DNA of 33,537 nt from Anaerolinea sp. (GCA_014879835.1 JACSRJ010000228.1:1-33537); one strand, 5' to 3'; counted from the stretch's first letter, positions 1 to 8,813 are shown. Notes: generated by a model not told the origin, from the sequence alone. Numbers and translations: made by a program.

Positions 1-157
1 GGGTATTGGTCGGGGGGAAAACCGGCAGAGGGGTTGCGGTCACTTGTGCGGCCGACAAACGATGGAGGGGTGGGATCACCATACCCACACACATCACCCC
101 GATCAAGATCAAAAACAAACGGTGAAACTGTCGCATGGTTAAGGGAATGTGCCTCAT
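1..157 (-). CDS. N-terminal fragment of a secreted protein (cut by the window edge)
   Basis: An open frame runs from an ATG at 157 leftwards to the edge of the window, giving 52 codons without a stop. The translation starts MRHIPLTMRQFHRLFLILIG and reads as a typical signal peptide: basic n-region, hydrophobic stretch (about residues 14-28), then LSAAQ as a likely signal peptidase I site near residue 38. After this comes a T/P-rich stretch (VTATPLPVFPPTNT), the usual linker of exported Chloroflexota proteins. A second in-frame ATG at 136 is an alternative start; neither has a strong Shine-Dalgarno. It is divergent from the glycosyltransferase at 289. The function cannot be told because the mature domain lies outside the window. 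Confidence 0.55.
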   Translation of the reverse strand, partial: MRHIPLTMRQFHRLFLILIGVMCVGMVIPPLHRLSAAQVTATPLPVFPPTNT

Positions 158-288
158 ACTGTTCTAGGACTCTGACCGTACACTGCTGGACAATCAGTTT
201 GCTAGTGTAACGCATGATGAGAGAGGCTGTACAAGTTCGCTTTTTGGGCTAAACTCATGCGGGTTGCCTACGCTTCAATCATCATCCT

Positions 289-1506
289 ATGCGTTTGCTT
301 TTACTATCGTCTCAATTCCCATATCCTCCTCATGCGGGGGGCGCACTGCGCAGTTACGGGCTGATCAGTGGGCTTCACGCTGCTGGGCATGAACTTGATC
401 TACTCACCTTTGTGGAGCCGGATCAAACCCCGCCGGATGCGACTCCCTTGGGGGCATTGTGCAGCCGGATCGTGACCGTTCCTGCACCCCGTCGTTCGGG
501 TAAAGACCGCCTGCGTGATCTCCTGTTGAGTGATCAGGCAGACATGACCCGCCGCTTTTACGCGCCAGACTATGCCCGGATACTGGATCGGATGCTCTCT
601 GAACGTCCCTATGATCTGGTGCAGATCGAAAGCCTCGAAATGTGCGCTTATCTGCCTCAGATCACCGCCCGCAAGCAGCGGGTGATCTATGACGCCCTCA
701 ATGCTGAATCCGATCTTCAACGCCTAATTTACACGGTGGATCGGCGCAGTCCATCCCGTTGGCACGCCGCTTTCTACTCATTTTTACAGTGGCGGCGGCT
801 CCAAAAGCTGGAGCGGCAGGTGTGCGCCAGCGTGGATGGAGTGGTGGCGGTCTCTGATGCCGATGCGGATCTGCTGCGTAAACTCGTGCCGGGGGTGAAG
901 ATCGCGGTTGTGCCCAATGGCATTTACACCGCTGAATATCTGCCCGCGCCCACCAAACAACTTGATTTGGGTGGGGCAGCGCTGCTCTTCACGGGCACCA
1001 TGGATTATCGGCCCAATGTGGACGCGATGATCTGGTTTGTGGAGTCGGTGTTGGATGAAGTGCGCGCCGCCGTGCCCGAAGTGAAGCTCTTTATTGTGGG
1101 CAAAAGCCCCCACACTCGGCTGGGCAAACTGCGAGATCGGGCGGATGTGCAGATCACGGGTTATGTGCAAGATGTCGCGCCCTTTTTGCACAGCGCCTCC
1201 GTGTATGTCGCGCCCCTGCGGATGGGCAGCGGAACCCGCCTGAAGCTGCTGCAAGCGATGGCCGCAGGCTGCGCCATCGTCTCGACCCGCATTGGGGCAC
1301 AGGGACTCAATGTGAGCAATGGGCGCGAGATGATCCTTGCGGATGAGGCTACCAGTTTTGCGCAGGGGGTGGTGGCTCTGCTGCGCGATCCTGAAGGGCG
1401 TAAACGCCTCGGTACAGCGGCCCAGAGTCTGGCCTGTGCCGAATATGACTGGTCTGCTATCGTGCCCAAACTTAGCGCCTTTTATGAGGAGTTGGGGCTT
1501 GGATAA
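289..1506 (+). CDS. Glycosyltransferase family 4
   Basis: A 405-residue GT-B glycosyltransferase that probably transfers a sugar from a nucleotide-sugar donor during envelope polysaccharide or glycolipid synthesis in the cytoplasm. The N-terminal acceptor domain opens with MRLLLLSSQFPYPPHAGGA (GT4 N-domain pattern with a glycine loop). The donor domain starts near residue 230 (LLFTGTMDYRPNVDA) and contains FIVGKSP, ITGYVQDVAPFLHSA and the signature GSGTRLKLLQAMAAG near 313-327. It resembles the Stp1/TIGR03087-like subgroup. One odd point: the Glu usual in KLLEAMA is Gln here. The next gene (GT9) overlaps its stop codon, so the two are cotranscribed. Donor and acceptor cannot be told. The start has no strong Shine-Dalgarno. 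Confidence 0.9.
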   Translation: MRLLLLSSQFPYPPHAGGALRSYGLISGLHAAGHELDLLTFVEPDQTPPDATPLGALCSRIVTVPAPRRSGKDRLRDLLLSDQADMTRRFYAPDYARILDRMLSERPYDLVQIESLEMCAYLPQITARKQRVIYDALNAESDLQRLIYTVDRRSPSRWHAAFYSFLQWRRLQKLERQVCASVDGVVAVSDADADLLRKLVPGVKIAVVPNGIYTAEYLPAPTKQLDLGGAALLFTGTMDYRPNVDAMIWFVESVLDEVRAAVPEVKLFIVGKSPHTRLGKLRDRADVQITGYVQDVAPFLHSASVYVAPLRMGSGTRLKLLQAMAAGCAIVSTRIGAQGLNVSNGREMILADEATSFAQGVVALLRDPEGRKRLGTAAQSLACAEYDWSAIVPKLSAFYEELGLG

Positions 1507-2713
1507 CGCCGTTGATCGGGAGGCGCTGGCTGAACGCAATCGTCGTTTAAGCGCGCTTCGCCATAAGACCAGCCAGCGCGAAAGGATACGCCGAACCCTG
1601 CTTCGGTGGAGTACCCTTGTGCCGCTACGGCGTGCGCCCGCGCCCGAACCGGGCACAATTTTGCTCATTCGCCCTGACCATCTGGGTGATGTGCTGTTGA
1701 CCATGCCCGCCATTCAGGCTCTGAAGCGCGCCCAGCCGGAGTCGCGCCTGATCGGGTTGTGTGGGGCATGGGGGGCGGAGGTCATGGCAGCCTATGATGA
1801 GGTTGAAGTGACGCTCACCTTACCCTTCCCCGGATTTGCGCGGGGGTCGGTCAAGGGTGGGCTGATACGCCCATATCTGATGGCGTGGCAAGCAGCCCGG
1901 CAGGTGCGCAAGTTGAGGGTCGAGACCGCCCTAATTCTACGCCCTGATCATTGGTGGGGGGCATTGGTCACCAAACTTGCGCGCATCCCGCACCGGATCG
2001 GCTCTGATCACCCTGACTTAAAACCCTTTGTGACTCAAGCGATCTCCCTCGAAGGGCATCATGCGGTGGTGCAAAGCCTCAAACTGGTGGAATCTTGGAC
2101 GGGACCCATCAAACCCCATACGGTGCGCCTCACTTACCCTATCCAAGACGCAGATCGGGAACAAGTCAAGAGCATTCTCAGTGAACACCTCACCCCTAAA
2201 CAGCGTTATCTGGTGATCCATCCCGGTGCGGGAACCCCGATTAAACAGTGGGGGGCCAAAAACTGGGCACTGGTGGCGGATCGACTGGCGCTCAAACTCG
2301 ACGCGGTGGTGGCCTTCACTGGGGTGGAATCTGAGTACCGGCAGGTATTCCCGATCCTCAAGGACATGAAAGCACCTGCGATTCCCCTGTTGGGGGAGTT
2401 CAGCATTGGACAACTTGCGGCCCTGTATGAAAAAGCGGTGGTGGTGCTGGGCCCGGATACCGGGCCGCTGCATCTTGCCACCGCCAGCGGAGCCCCCACC
2501 GTGCACCTTTTTGGGCCCGCAGATCCGGCACAATTTGGGGCATGGGGCAGCCCCTCACGGCAGGTGATGGTAACCTCGTCCATCGGCTGCCGCCCGTGCC
2601 GGGTGCTGGATTGGAGTGGGGATGATCCAGACCATCACCCCTGCATCCGGGAAATTGCCCCTTTGCGCGTCGTAGAAGCGGCAGTCAAGGCGGCTCAATC
2701 AAATGAACGCTAG
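1499..2713 (+). CDS. Glycosyltransferase family 9 (heptosyltransferase-like)
   Basis: About 404 residues of the GT9 family (ADP-heptose:LPS heptosyltransferase type). Visible motifs are LLIRPDHLGDVLLTMPAI (about 54-71), YLVIHPGAGTPIKQWGAKNW (donor-side glycine loop), LLGEFSIGQLAALYEKA and VLGPDTGPLHLATASGAPTV, then a C-terminal Cys-containing stretch (IGCRPCRVLDWSGDD). I prefer the TTG start at 1499 because AGGAG at 1487-1491 sits 7 nt upstream; an in-frame ATG at 1484 has no Shine-Dalgarno. Either start overlaps the GT4 stop, implying translational coupling. GT9 enzymes also occur in bacteria without LPS, so the substrate is open; a role in surface glycan assembly is the likely reading. Confidence 0.88.
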   Translation: MDNAVDREALAERNRRLSALRHKTSQRERIRRTLLRWSTLVPLRRAPAPEPGTILLIRPDHLGDVLLTMPAIQALKRAQPESRLIGLCGAWGAEVMAAYDEVEVTLTLPFPGFARGSVKGGLIRPYLMAWQAARQVRKLRVETALILRPDHWWGALVTKLARIPHRIGSDHPDLKPFVTQAISLEGHHAVVQSLKLVESWTGPIKPHTVRLTYPIQDADREQVKSILSEHLTPKQRYLVIHPGAGTPIKQWGAKNWALVADRLALKLDAVVAFTGVESEYRQVFPILKDMKAPAIPLLGEFSIGQLAALYEKAVVVLGPDTGPLHLATASGAPTVHLFGPADPAQFGAWGSPSRQVMVTSSIGCRPCRVLDWSGDDPDHHPCIREIAPLRVVEAAVKAAQSNER

Positions 2714-2775
2714 GTATTTAAGCCGATTCTGGCACATTCCCGGTATCTTTGAGCCACGAACTTTAGGATAAGCAC

Positions 2776-2804
2776 TTGCACAGTGCCTAGATTAGCAATA
2801 AAAT
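2776..2804 (+). promoter_or_regulatory. Sigma-70-type promoter of the opp/dpp-like operon
   Basis: TTGCAC (2776-2781), a 17-nt spacer, and TAAAAT (2799-2804), with transcription expected to start near 2811. It lies in the only long gap (2714-2928) before the ABC cluster and leaves a leader of about 118 nt. The same -35 hexamer recurs in front of the antiporter gene. Confidence 0.6.
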
Positions 2805-2928
2805 TCCGCCCAATGTGTGTTAAGAACTTCGGAATGGAAGTTAGACTTTCACAAAAACCAAAAAGCGCGACGTCTGTTTTGACCCTTATGCGCACTCTCG
2901 CCACCACAGTTAATTAAAGGAGCTTCAC

Positions 2929-3927
2929 TTGGCTGTCTTGATGGAGGTCAAAGACCTCACAACCCGATTCTATACCCAAGAAGGTGTTGTCTATGCCGTC
3001 AACGGGATTAATTACACGTTGAACGAAGGCGAGACGCTTGGTATTGTGGGCGAGAGCGGCAGCGGCAAAAGCGTGCAGTCCCTCTCGATCCTCGGTTTGA
3101 TCCCTAACCCACCCGGAAAGATCGAAGCGGGTACTGTAATGTTCCGGGGGCGTGATCTGCTTAAATTGTCTAGAGAGGAGATGCGCAAAGTCAGAGGGGC
3201 AGAGATCGCCATGATCTTCCAAGACCCGATGACTTCCCTGAACCCGGTTCTGACCATTGGACGGCAGATCACCGAAGCGCTTCAACTACATCTGGGCATG
3301 AACACTAACCAAGCCCGAGAGCGGGCCGCAGAACTGCTGACCATGGTGGGTATCCCCCTTGCAGCCAAGCGCCTTGATGACTATCCGCATCAGTTTTCGG
3401 GTGGGATGCGCCAGCGCGCTATGATCGCCATGGCGCTCTCCTGCAATCCGCAGCTTTTGATCGCGGATGAGCCAACCACTGCCCTTGATGTGACCATTCA
3501 GGCGCAGATCATTGATCTGGCCAAACGGCTGCGCGACAAATTGGGCATGGCGATGATCTGGATCACCCACGACTTGGGGGTGATTGCGGGTTTGGCAGAT
3601 ACCATTCAGGTGATGTATGCGGGGATGATTGTGGAGCGGGGCCCGGTTCAAGAGATCTTCCGGGACACCCGTCATCCCTATACCCTCGGTCTGCGGGGTT
3701 CACTACCTCGGGTAGACCAGCGCGGTGAACGGCTTACCCCCATTGAGGGCGCGCCCCCGGATATGCGCAAAAAACCCGTTGGCTGCCCATTTGCAGCACG
3801 TTGTGTCTATAAAATCGACAAATGCACAACGGACACGCCGCCATTGATCCCCGTTGAAGGGGGAAATGCCAATCATGTTTCCGCTTGCTGGGTTGATGTT
3901 CGGAAGGGAGTACCGAGCCGTGGTTGA
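2929..3927 (+). CDS. Peptide/nickel-type ABC importer ATPase (OppD/DppD-like)
   Basis: A 332-residue nucleotide-binding subunit of an oligopeptide/dipeptide/nickel ABC importer; it binds the cytoplasmic face of the two permeases and hydrolyses ATP. Walker A is GESGSGKS (41-48), the Q-loop is [13 protein letters not shown], the ABC signature is [12 protein letters not shown], Walker B is [12 protein letters not shown] and the H-loop is ITHDLG. The C-terminal oligo_HPY region ([13 protein letters not shown], then a Cys cluster VGCPFAARC...KC) is diagnostic for OppD/OppF. The start is TTG, supported by AAAGGAG at 2916-2922 with 6-nt spacing; ATG at 2941 is an alternative. It overlaps the second ATPase gene by 8 nt. 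The solute cannot be assigned from the ATPase. Confidence 0.93.
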   Translation: MAVLMEVKDLTTRFYTQEGVVYAVNGINYTLNEGETLGIVGESGSGKSVQSLSILGLIPNPPGKIEAGTVMFRGRDLLKLSREEMRKVRGAEIAMIFQDPMTSLNPVLTIGRQITEALQLHLGMNTNQARERAAELLTMVGIPLAAKRLDDYPHQFSGGMRQRAMIAMALSCNPQLLIADEPTTALDVTIQAQIIDLAKRLRDKLGMAMIWITHDLGVIAGLADTIQVMYAGMIVERGPVQEIFRDTRHPYTLGLRGSLPRVDQRGERLTPIEGAPPDMRKKPVGCPFAARCVYKIDKCTTDTPPLIPVEGGNANHVSACWVDVRKGVPSRG

Positions 3928-4945
3928 AGCAGCGACAAATCCTCAGGTACAAATCAGAGACGCCAAAGGGCGCGACACCATCTTGCAGGTGCGGGGCTTA
4001 AAAAAGCACTTTCCGATTAGCGCCGGGTTCATCATTCAGCGCGAAGTGGGCGCGATCAAAGCGGTTGATGGGCTGGATTTTGATGTCTTTCGAGGGGAAA
4101 CCCTCGGTCTCGTAGGTGAGAGCGGCTGCGGGAAATCTACCACCGGGCGCACCATCCTTCAGCTTTACCGCCCAACGGCCGGTACCGTCAACTTTGAGGG
4201 TACGGAGCTTTCCCACCTACGGGGTGAGGCGCTGCGTAAGATGCGCCGCCACATGCAGATGATCTTTCAAGACCCTTATGCCTCGCTCAATCCCCGGATG
4301 TCCGTCGGGCGGATCATCTCTGAGCCGCTTTACGTCCATAACATCGGGACCCCTCAGGAGCGCATGGATCGGGTTCAATTCTTGATGGAAAAGGTGGGGC
4401 TGAATCCCTATTTTGTGAACCGCTATCCCCACGAATTCTCCGGTGGGCAGCGGCAGCGTATCGGGATCGCCCGGGCCCTCGCCCTCAGCCCTTCGCTGAT
4501 CGTGGCAGACGAGCCGATCTCCGCACTGGACGTATCGATTCAGGCGCAGGTGGTCAACCTCCTCCAAGACCTTCAACGTGAATTTAACCTAACCTACCTG
4601 TTCATCGCCCACGATCTGAGTATGGTGCGCCATATCTGCGACCGGGTGGCGGTGATGTATCTTGGTAAGATCGTGGAATTGGGCCCAAGCGAAGAAGTCT
4701 ACAACAACCCTCGCCATCCCTACACGCAGGCACTCCTCTCCGCCGTACCTGTGCCCGACCCCGAAGTTGAGAAAAAACGCCAGCGCATCATCTTGCGCGG
4801 TGATGTTCCCAGCCCAGCCAATCCGCCTGTGGGCTGTAACTTTAACACCCGCTGCCCGGTCGCAGTCGAAACCTGCTTCCGCGACGAACCTGAACTCAAG
4901 GAAATCGTGCCGGGGCATTGGGTGGCGTGCCATCTCTCGAACTGA
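3920..4945 (+). CDS. Peptide/nickel-type ABC importer ATPase (OppF/DppF-like)
   Basis: The second ATPase of the importer, about 341 residues, expected to pair with the preceding one as a heterodimer. Walker A is GESGCGKST, the Q-loop [13 protein letters not shown], the signature [15 protein letters not shown], Walker [13 protein letters not shown], the H-loop FIAHDLS; the oligo_HPY tail ([17 protein letters not shown], then [12 protein letters not shown] and further Cys) is present. I choose GTG at 3920 because AAGGGAG (3904-3910) lies 9 nt upstream and it gives the usual OppF length; the frame is open further upstream to 3854, where in-frame ATG codons lack a Shine-Dalgarno. It overlaps the OppD-like stop by 8 nt. 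A hairpin follows the stop codon. Confidence 0.92.
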   Translation: MVEAATNPQVQIRDAKGRDTILQVRGLKKHFPISAGFIIQREVGAIKAVDGLDFDVFRGETLGLVGESGCGKSTTGRTILQLYRPTAGTVNFEGTELSHLRGEALRKMRRHMQMIFQDPYASLNPRMSVGRIISEPLYVHNIGTPQERMDRVQFLMEKVGLNPYFVNRYPHEFSGGQRQRIGIARALALSPSLIVADEPISALDVSIQAQVVNLLQDLQREFNLTYLFIAHDLSMVRHICDRVAVMYLGKIVELGPSEEVYNNPRHPYTQALLSAVPVPDPEVEKKRQRIILRGDVPSPANPPVGCNFNTRCPVAVETCFRDEPELKEIVPGHWVACHLSN

Positions 4946-4959
4946 GTACAACTGATCTG

Positions 4960-4988
4960 CCGCTGTCCGTCCCTGTCTCGGACGGCGG
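4960..4988 (+). terminator. Intercistronic hairpin between OppF-like and OppC-like genes
   Basis: Arms 4960-4969 and 4979-4988 pair over 10 bp (one G-U) around a 9-nt loop. Only CTTTG follows, so a complete intrinsic terminator is unlikely. It may stabilise the upstream message or reduce read-through between ATPase and permease genes. Confidence 0.45.
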
Positions 4989-5016
4989 CTTTGATTCCGG
5001 TCAAGGACAATAAGGT

Positions 5017-6036
5017 ATGGCTGCTGCACCAAACGCAAAACCGATCACCCTATCTGAAGAACGCGAGGTCGTGCGCACCCCTCTGCGTGATGCATGGGAT
5101 CAATTTAAGCGCAACAAACTGGCCGTGATCTCCGGCATTTTTATCATCCTGTTGATCGTGGTTTCGCTCACCGCGGATGTCTGGCGTTCGCTGGGAACCA
5201 TTGATGATCCCAACTTTCAACATCGAGGCAGTTCATACGCCGACCCCATGACCTGCACCACCGATCTTCGCCGAATGAACCCTTCATGGTGTTTTATGGC
5301 CGGTACGGACGGGCTAGGGCGTGACTTATTCTCCAGAGTCGTTTACGGCTCGCGGGTCTCATTGGCAGTGGGGTTTGTGGGCACGATCACTTCGATGACC
5401 TTCGGGGTAGTGTACGGGGTTATCGCGGGTTTTTACGGCGGACGCATTGATAACCTGATGATGCGTTTTGTGGACTTCATGTACGCTTTGCCGGGACTGC
5501 CCCTCATCATCCTGTTCCGCACCTTTTTTAAGGAATTGGAGAACTATCCGGAGCAAGCTGGCGATTTTGGGCGCTGGTTGATTCAGGTTAACCGGAATAT
5601 GGGCGGACTGCTGTTTATCTTCATCGTGATCGGCTTGTTAAGCTGGATCGGGGTAGCGCGGTTAGCGCGGGGTCAGGTGCTCTCTGCCAAAAACAAAGAG
5701 TATGTGGAGTCGGCCCGGGCCATTGGCGCCCGTAACCGCCGGATCATTTTCATTCATATTCTGCCCAACATCATGGGCCCGTTGATCGTGGTTGCAGCGG
5801 CCTCGATCCCCGGTTTTATGTTCACCGAAGCCGCACTCAGCTATTTGGGGTTGGGGGTGAACCCGCCCACACCCAGTTGGGGGGATATGATCAATGAAGC
5901 GCAAGTGCGCGGGTTTGCTTCCGCCCAACATCTGGTGATTGCGCCCGGATTGGCGTTTTCGCTCACCCTGCTCGCTTTTAACTACCTTGGGGATGGGCTG
6001 CGTGACGCCCTCGACCCCAGTCTGCGAGGATCGTGA
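5017..6036 (+). CDS. Peptide/nickel-type ABC permease (OppC/DppC-like)
   Basis: A 339-residue inner-membrane permease. The N-terminus has the OppC_N helix (LAVISGIFIILLIVVSLTA, about 35-53), then an extracytoplasmic segment (about 54-105) with Cys80 and Cys92, then the BPD_transp_1 core. The EAA loop that contacts the ATPase lies around 229-252 (YVESARAIGARNRRIIFIHI) and is followed by the C-terminal signature (SYLGLGVNPPTPSWGDMI). Preceded by AAGGA at 5003-5007. Gene order is unusual: this C-type permease precedes the B-type and they are separated by a lipoprotein gene. The two Cys in the outer segment could form a disulfide (inference). Confidence 0.92.
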   Translation: MAAAPNAKPITLSEEREVVRTPLRDAWDQFKRNKLAVISGIFIILLIVVSLTADVWRSLGTIDDPNFQHRGSSYADPMTCTTDLRRMNPSWCFMAGTDGLGRDLFSRVVYGSRVSLAVGFVGTITSMTFGVVYGVIAGFYGGRIDNLMMRFVDFMYALPGLPLIILFRTFFKELENYPEQAGDFGRWLIQVNRNMGGLLFIFIVIGLLSWIGVARLARGQVLSAKNKEYVESARAIGARNRRIIFIHILPNIMGPLIVVAAASIPGFMFTEAALSYLGLGVNPPTPSWGDMINEAQVRGFASAQHLVIAPGLAFSLTLLAFNYLGDGLRDALDPSLRGS

Positions 6037-6039
6037 GTC

Positions 6040-6669
6040 ATGCCCCGAACGTACCGTACCACCTTTTTATCGGTTTCATTGGCACTGGTGGGGTTGGTGA
6101 TGATGATCCTCGCCTGCACCTCCAATGATTCGCTGTTCATTCGTCTGACCGAGACGCCCACTCCCTCCTTGACCCCAACGCCGCTGGCGCTTGAGACCAA
6201 ATTAAAAAAGGGAGACAGCGCCCTTGTGATCGGTCTCTCGGACTTTGCTTCGATCAACATGCCACCTCTGCCGGGACCCTTCCAACCGGGGATGGCGGGT
6301 GGGATGACCTGTTTCCCCAACACCAAGGTATCGGTCCTTGATATATCCCGTAATCTTTCCGATCCCGATGATCCTACCCTCTACTATCAGGTACAGTGTA
6401 ATGGTATTGGCTGGGCACCGGAATGGTCACTGGCTCGATTCAGCCGAGGGGATAAACCAGTGGTAAGCGCCGAAGCAGGAGCGCCTTTGTACAGCACGGC
6501 GGATGCCTCAGGCAGCCCGGTGGGTACTTGCCCTAGTGGTTCCGAAGCAGAGGTGCTGAAAGCGGGCCGCAATCCCTCCAATGACTCTGACCTAAATGTG
6601 TACATCGAGATTTCGTGTGGGACACAGCAGGGATGGGTCGTCGAAGACACTCTATCGCCGGCGCAGTAA
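6040..6669 (+). CDS. Lipoprotein with two SH3-like repeats
   Basis: A 209-residue protein with a lipoprotein signal peptide: hydrophobic h-region (about 8-22) and lipobox ILAC with Cys26. A low-complexity TPTPSLTPTP linker follows, then two related segments. The first runs from about 55 to 140 (TCFPNTKVSVLD ... YYQVQCNGIGWAPEW), the second from about 145 to 207 (GTCPSGSEAEVLK ... YIEISCGTQQGWVVED). Each carries a Cys pair with the same 29-residue spacing (Cys91-Cys120 and Cys164-Cys193) and ends in a GW(A/V)xE motif, as in bacterial SH3-like domains. It starts 3 nt after the OppC-like stop with GAGGA at 6026-6030, so it is cotranscribed with the transporter. I infer an outside-facing accessory subunit or wall-binding partner; it is not a substrate-binding protein by size or fold. 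Confidence 0.75.
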   Translation: MPRTYRTTFLSVSLALVGLVMMILACTSNDSLFIRLTETPTPSLTPTPLALETKLKKGDSALVIGLSDFASINMPPLPGPFQPGMAGGMTCFPNTKVSVLDISRNLSDPDDPTLYYQVQCNGIGWAPEWSLARFSRGDKPVVSAEAGAPLYSTADASGSPVGTCPSGSEAEVLKAGRNPSNDSDLNVYIEISCGTQQGWVVEDTLSPAQ

Positions 6670-6684
6670 CAGGGAAAGTCCAAG

Positions 6685-7950
6685 ATGCGTTTATTGACCC
6701 TTTTTCGGAGTACCCTTGGCAATGCGGCGACCCTCAAATTTGTAGTTCGCCGCATCATGATCTCCATCCCTGTGGTGGTTGGGGTGATCTTAGCCGCTTT
6801 TCTGTTGGCCCGGGCGATGCCCGGCAAACCCTTTGAGAATGTCGGCAGTAAACGGATGCCCCCCGAAACCCAACGGATGCTCAATGCCCGCTTTGGCTTG
6901 GATCGGCCGCTGTTTCTGAACTTCCCTTCAGATGGGGTTGTGCCTGATAACGACAAGCCCATTGAAGTCAGGAACTTAGCCCTACCAGACTGTGATCAAC
7001 TGCGGGCGGGCATTTCGCCCACCGATCAAAATCCACAGGAGTTCACCGATACTTACGACGGTTGGCAGATCTTGCGGATGGTGCAGGAGCGGCGCGAGTC
7101 CACCGTTGATTTTCAGGGCAAACCCGCCCGCTGTTTGCAGAGCACCTCTTTGCTATACTCAGACCTGTTCCGTAGCCAGTTCTTTGAGTACCTGTTTAAC
7201 GCCTTGCGGCTGGATTTTGGGCCCTCGCTCAGCCGAGCCACCCTTGGTCAGCCTGTGATCGAACTGATCGGGGATCGGCTGCCTGTCTCGATGAAACTTG
7301 GCTTTCTCTCCGTCCTTGTGGCCTTTGTGATTGGGGTTCCACTGGGGGTGCTCTCCGCCTTACGCCGAAATACCAGCACCGACTATGTGATCACCTTTAC
7401 CGTGGTCACTTGGCAGTCCATCCCGACGCTGGTGCTTGCGCCCTTGATGATCCTGATTTTGGTCACCAATCTAAAAATCATGCCCACCCCTGATCCCCGG
7501 GTGTGGAAGGGCACTACAATCTTTGACCCAGAGTTCATCAGCCGTGCAGCCCTGCCGATTCTGGTGTTAGGGACAGGGATCGCCACAGGGGTTGCCCGTC
7601 TTACCCGGGCCAGTGTGCTTCAGGTGCTTCGGGACGATTACATCCGCACGGCCCGCGCCAAAGGTTTGGCGGAACGGATCGTGATCTATGTTCATGCTCT
7701 CAAAAACGCCCTGATCCCCGTTGCAACCATCATTGGGCCGCTGTTGGCAGATGTGCTGACTGGTTCTTTGATCATCGAACGTATCTTTGCAATTCCGGGT
7801 TTAGGGGATTCATTTGTGAACGCGGTTGCAGCACGGGATTACAACTTGCTGCTCGGCACAACCATCCTATATGCTTTGTTCCTAATTGCGGGCAATATCT
7901 TCGTGGACTTGATGTACACATGGCTTGATCCCCGCATCCGATTTGATTAG
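6685..7950 (+). CDS. Peptide/nickel-type ABC permease (OppB/DppB-like)
   Basis: A 421-residue permease, longer than the usual 310-340. The first membrane helix (about 25-42, MISIPVVVGVILAAFLLARA) is followed by the family motif ARFGLDRPL. An enlarged extracytoplasmic loop then runs from about 75 to 200 and contains Cys103 and Cys150. The BPD_transp_1 core follows from about residue 205. The EAA loop is TARAKGLAERIVIYVHALKN (about 322-341) and the C-terminus has the usual IIERIFAIPGLGDSFVNAV. An AGGGAAA element precedes the ATG. It sits 15 nt after the lipoprotein gene. The extra Cys-bearing loop may be the docking site for the neighbouring lipoprotein (inference). Confidence 0.92.
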   Translation: MRLLTLFRSTLGNAATLKFVVRRIMISIPVVVGVILAAFLLARAMPGKPFENVGSKRMPPETQRMLNARFGLDRPLFLNFPSDGVVPDNDKPIEVRNLALPDCDQLRAGISPTDQNPQEFTDTYDGWQILRMVQERRESTVDFQGKPARCLQSTSLLYSDLFRSQFFEYLFNALRLDFGPSLSRATLGQPVIELIGDRLPVSMKLGFLSVLVAFVIGVPLGVLSALRRNTSTDYVITFTVVTWQSIPTLVLAPLMILILVTNLKIMPTPDPRVWKGTTIFDPEFISRAALPILVLGTGIATGVARLTRASVLQVLRDDYIRTARAKGLAERIVIYVHALKNALIPVATIIGPLLADVLTGSLIIERIFAIPGLGDSFVNAVAARDYNLLLGTTILYALFLIAGNIFVDLMYTWLDPRIRFD

Positions 7951-7957
7951 TCCCAAA

Positions 7958-7989
7958 GGGCCGGGGCGAAAAGGCAATTACCCCGGCCC
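7958..7989. terminator. Strong GC hairpin after the ABC operon
   Basis: Perfect 9-bp arms (7958-7966 and 7981-7989, GGGCCGGGG with its complement) around a 14-nt loop, 7 nt after the OppB-like stop. No T-tract follows on either strand, so it is terminator-like rather than a textbook rho-independent terminator. Confidence 0.5.
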
Positions 7990-8024
7990 GATGGCGCTCC
8001 CAATAGATTCCAGAAAGGTTGTTC

Positions 8025-8813
8025 ATGACGGTTCTTCAAGGTGTACTGTTGTTTGGCGCTGCGATCATTGCAGGCGCGATGAATTCGGTCGCAGGTGGCG
8101 GCAGTTTCATCCTTTTTCCCACCATCCTCTCCATTGGCATTCCCTCGATCAACGCCAACGCAACGAACACTATCTCGCTGTGGCCCGGTTCAGCGGTGAG
8201 TATTGCTCCCTATCGAAAAGAGCTGGCAAAACAAGATCGGCGGCGGTTGGTCGAACTCATTTTGGTCAGCATGATCGGCGGGTTTTTGGGCGCGGAACTG
8301 CTGCGCAACACCCCAGCCGCCCTCTTTGACAAAATCCTGCCCTTTTTGCTGCTGCTGGCGACCTTGTTGTTCACCTTTAGCAAACAGATCACAACGAGCC
8401 TGAACCGTGTCCTCAAGCGCCCGCTGGTCTCGGAGAACAATCAACCTTCAGCCGCAGCCGTGATTCTGCAACTGGTGATCGCTACTTACGGCGGTTACTT
8501 CGGCGGTGGGATCGGGGTGTTGATGCTTACCTTGCTCTCACTGATGGGCATGACCAACATTCACAGCATGAACGCGATCAAGGTACTGCTGGCGACCATG
8601 ATCAATGGGATTGCGGTCCTCATCTTCATCGGTGGTGGGCTGGTGCATTGGGACATTGCCCTGATCACCATCGTGGGAGCGGTGATCGGCGGTTATGGGG
8701 GGGCTTCACTTGCCCTTCGGCTTGATCCCAAAGTGGCCCGACGCATTGTGATCGCCATCGCCTTTTTTGTGACGATCCTCTTTTTCGTGCGCACTTACAC
8801 GGATATTTTGTGA
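8025..8813 (+). CDS. TSUP family permease (TauE/SafE-like)
   Basis: About 262 residues with eight or so hydrophobic segments. It belongs to the TSUP (sulfite exporter TauE/SafE) family: the N-terminal half-repeat motif AGAMNSVAGGGSFILFPTIL (17-36) and the second half-repeat ATYGGYFGGGIGVLMLTLLS are both present. Family members move small anions such as sulfite, sulfoacetate, or organic acids across the cytoplasmic membrane; the substrate here is unknown. I choose ATG 8025 because AGAAAGG lies 6 nt upstream; TTG at 8019 is also in frame. Its stop codon overlaps the GTG of the next gene (GTGA), so the two are coupled. Confidence 0.88.
   Translation: MTVLQGVLLFGAAIIAGAMNSVAGGGSFILFPTILSIGIPSINANATNTISLWPGSAVSIAPYRKELAKQDRRRLVELILVSMIGGFLGAELLRNTPAALFDKILPFLLLLATLLFTFSKQITTSLNRVLKRPLVSENNQPSAAAVILQLVIATYGGYFGGGIGVLMLTLLSLMGMTNIHSMNAIKVLLATMINGIAVLIFIGGGLVHWDIALITIVGAVIGGYGGASLALRLDPKVARRIVIAIAFFVTILFFVRTYTDIL

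Noticed and set aside
784-1713. A 309-codon open frame on the minus strand over the glycosyltransferase genes
   Set aside because: It is antisense to two clear family proteins, and its translation is Arg/His/Gln-rich with no domain. It is a shadow of GC-rich codon usage.
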